Part shown: positions 4,697-6,077 of the stretch, one piece after another
How the letters are laid out: every line of letters begins with the position of its first letter
Numbering within the stretch: the stretch's first letter is position 1
Assembly: GCA_007120565.1 (NCBI GenBank)
Contig: SKNK01000505.1
Span: 1-6,077 of the forward strand
Direction: 5' to 3'
Length of the DNA: 6,077 nucleotides
Source of the DNA: Nitriliruptoraceae bacterium
Lineage (GTDB): Bacteria > Actinomycetota > Nitriliruptoria > Nitriliruptorales > Nitriliruptoraceae
Notes under the pieces: model-generated
What the model was told of the DNA's origin: nothing
The model's database searches: none
What the model saw: the letters and a program-made list of their open reading frames with translations, nothing else
Program-made: the position numbers and the translations under genes

Positions 4697-6077
4697 GAGG
4701 TCCTCGCTTCGTTCCGCGGCCGGCTGGGCGGCGATCGCGACGCGTCCCAGGCGGGACGACGTTCTCGCGCGACCTCTGGCCCAACGGGGTCCCAAGCTTC
4801 GCCGGGATCCGGGATCGAGGGTGGTCCCGCACCGGGGGTCCGGACATCGGTAGCAGGGATCTCGGGCTTCCGACCCCCTGCTGGATACCAGGTCGCTGGG
4901 CGTGTTGTCGTCTCGACGCCGGTCGCAGGATGTCGCCAGTGACTCACCCCGTCGGCGGATCGCGTCACCTCCCAGCCAGCTCGCTCCTTGGTCCGGTTGT
5001 GTGTCCGGCACAGCGGACCCAGCTGTTCGACGTCGGTCGCTCCACCGGGCACCCGATGACAGTGAGATACCCAGGGGCGAGCGTGATCGAGGTCGCTGGA
5101 GCGTGCCGGCCGCAGACACCCGGGAGCGGTACACGTGTCGTGGAGGGCGAGTGCGACGTCCCCGAGCCACGCAGGCGGTACGCGGGTACGTCGACCGACC
5201 CCGACCACTCGACCCGTGTCGTCGAGCACGATCGCTCGAAGGTCAGCACCACGTTGTTCGACCAACTGACGAACGGTGGACGCGTCGACCCACATCTTGC
5301 CTCCGGTGAGGCGCGTGAGCAGTTCAGCCGGCATCGCCTGGGCATGGAGCAGGGTCGAGAGTTCCACGCGAAGCAGCAGCTGCGGACGGGAGCCCGTTCC
5401 CACCGTCTCCTGCCGGCCGGCGTGGCTCCCGGTATCGGGCGAGGCATCGGCTCGTGGCTCAAGGTCGGTGGCTGGCGCGGCGCCGTGCGGCAGCCCCGCG
5501 CCGTCTGCCCCAGCCAGGCTGGCGTCACACAGACCGACGAGCTGACGGGCTCGGGCGCGCGCTGCGGCCCCACCGATCGGACCCGACTCGGCCCGTAGCT
5601 CCTGGGGCTCGGGGGACAACGCCGCATCGACCGTGGCGAACCCCAGCGCACCGAGTTCGCCGTGGATCCGACCGCCCGTGCCATCGAGACGAGGCTGCAT
5701 GGCCACGTAATCCTGGATGACCTCGGGTGCGTCCGGCGTGGTGGGCGGAGCAGCAGAGGCTTCGATCGACCGCAGCGCCCGACCGACGACCCCAACCAGA
5801 CTGTCCGGATCGTCCTTGCGGCAAGCCGGGATGCTGTCGGCCAGTGCGTCGTCGATGAGGTCATCGAGGTGACGAGGAAGACGTTCCACGGCCAGGGCGA
5901 TCGCTCGCGTCTGGGCCCAGGAGACCGTGGCTTCGTCGAGGAACGCGGTCCGCAAGGTGGGCAACCTGCGCAGGGCGTCGCAGGCCGTGAGCAGCATCCG
6001 GCGATCCGAGCGAGTACGGCGTCCAACGATCGCCAACCACTGTTCCAGAGGTATGCCGGTGATGGTCTCGGCAACCT
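4486..6077 (-). CDS. DUF222/13E12-type protein with C-terminal HNH nuclease domain; N-terminus beyond the window
   Basis: The frame enters at the right edge (first full codon at 6075; VAETITGIPLEQW before a TTG at 6036) and stays open to TGA 4488-4486, giving 529 visible residues. The TTG is not taken as the start because the upstream codons continue the same family-like sequence. Numbered from that TTG, the DUF222 helical region is about 1-170 (for example ATVSWAQTRAIALAVERLP at 36-54). A variable Ala/Gly/Pro linker follows (about 175-215), a second conserved block TGGKMWVDASTVRQLVE (244-260), and an HNH domain at about 300-356 with zinc-type Cys302, Cys307, Cys343 and His346. The family is common and multicopy in actinobacteria, and nuclease activity is largely inferred. 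Oddities: the last His of HNH appears to be Asn347 and the middle Asn appears to be Gln338. Recognisable homology ends near residue 385 (about base 4885). The remaining Arg/Ser/Pro-rich tail overlaps the DUF167 gene, so the true end may be earlier or a frameshift may exist. Confidence 0.8.
   Translation of the reverse strand, partial: VAETITGIPLEQWLAIVGRRTRSDRRMLLTACDALRRLPTLRTAFLDEATVSWAQTRAIALAVERLPRHLDDLIDDALADSIPACRKDDPDSLVGVVGRALRSIEASAAPPTTPDAPEVIQDYVAMQPRLDGTGGRIHGELGALGFATVDAALSPEPQELRAESGPIGGAAARARARQLVGLCDASLAGADGAGLPHGAAPATDLEPRADASPDTGSHAGRQETVGTGSRPQLLLRVELSTLLHAQAMPAELLTRLTGGKMWVDASTVRQLVEQRGADLRAIVLDDTGRVVGVGRRTRVPPAWLGDVALALHDTCTAPGCLRPARSSDLDHARPWVSHCHRVPGGATDVEQLGPLCRTHNRTKERAGWEVTRSADGVSHWRHPATGVETTTRPATWYPAGGRKPEIPATDVRTPGAGPPSIPDPGEAWDPVGPEVARERRPAWDASRSPPSRPRNEARTSWPTRLVTIPMARRCACGWFHVRRARPSPEPTVMRSRSRSLPHPARVPPTRSSAGSWPACSPYASPMSTC

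Noticed and set aside
1445..4942. A 1165-codon open frame on the + strand opposite the oxidoreductase, cyclase and DUF167 genes
   Set aside because: It is antisense to three genes with clear family motifs, and its translation shows no domain. Very long stop-free antisense frames are normal in GC-rich coding DNA.
4965..6074. A 369-codon frame on the - strand overlapping the HNH gene
   Set aside because: It is a shadow frame: Arg/Ser/Pro/Cys-rich translation, while the neighbouring frame holds the DUF222 and HNH motifs.
1..6077. Possibility of a defence island or mobile element based on the HNH protein and the repeat
   Set aside because: DUF222-HNH proteins are common multicopy chromosomal genes in actinobacteria. 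No transposase, integrase, restriction, toxin-antitoxin or CRISPR component is present, and the repeat has no terminal inverted repeats or target-site features.

Overview
This window is from a GC-rich, actinobacterium-like genome. The reasons are heavy G/C at third codon positions, GTG use, a luciferase-like F420-type oxidoreductase, and a DUF222/13E12-type HNH protein, a family greatly expanded in Actinomycetota. The genus cannot be named from the sequence. There are no rRNA or tRNA genes, CRISPR arrays, insertion sequences or phage genes that I can see.

Layout. On the + strand, bases 1-354 carry the last part of a glycogen branching enzyme (GlgB) reading frame. It overlaps by 4 bp (GTGA) an intact hormone-sensitive-lipase-type alpha/beta-hydrolase (351-1352). 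All other genes are on the - strand: a luciferase-like monooxygenase (1346-2287, tail-to-tail with the hydrolase and overlapping it by 7 bp); a cytosolic diguanylate cyclase with a helical-repeat N-terminus (2372-4006); a DUF167/YggU-type small protein (4409-4696); and a DUF222-HNH protein whose N-terminus lies beyond the right edge (4486-6077). About 400 bp with no convincing gene (4007-4408) lie upstream of the cyclase and probably hold its promoter.

How the genes relate. GlgB and the esterase are probably translationally coupled. The cyclase and the oxidoreductase are co-directional with an 84-bp gap and may share a transcript. Nothing suggests that all six genes form one pathway. This looks like ordinary chromosomal housekeeping and accessory content, not a defence island or a new multi-gene system.

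Most notable. (1) Bases 1-61 are a perfect copy of 606-666 inside the esterase gene, and they join in frame to the GlgB C-terminus. This is the junction expected from a 605-bp tandem duplication, or from an assembly or amplification chimera. (2) A perfect 11-bp inverted repeat rich in GATC lies inside the esterase coding region. (3) The HNH reading frame runs 211 bp into the DUF167 gene, and its active-site motif looks non-canonical. (4) A 10-codon upstream ORF may be coupled to the cyclase start.
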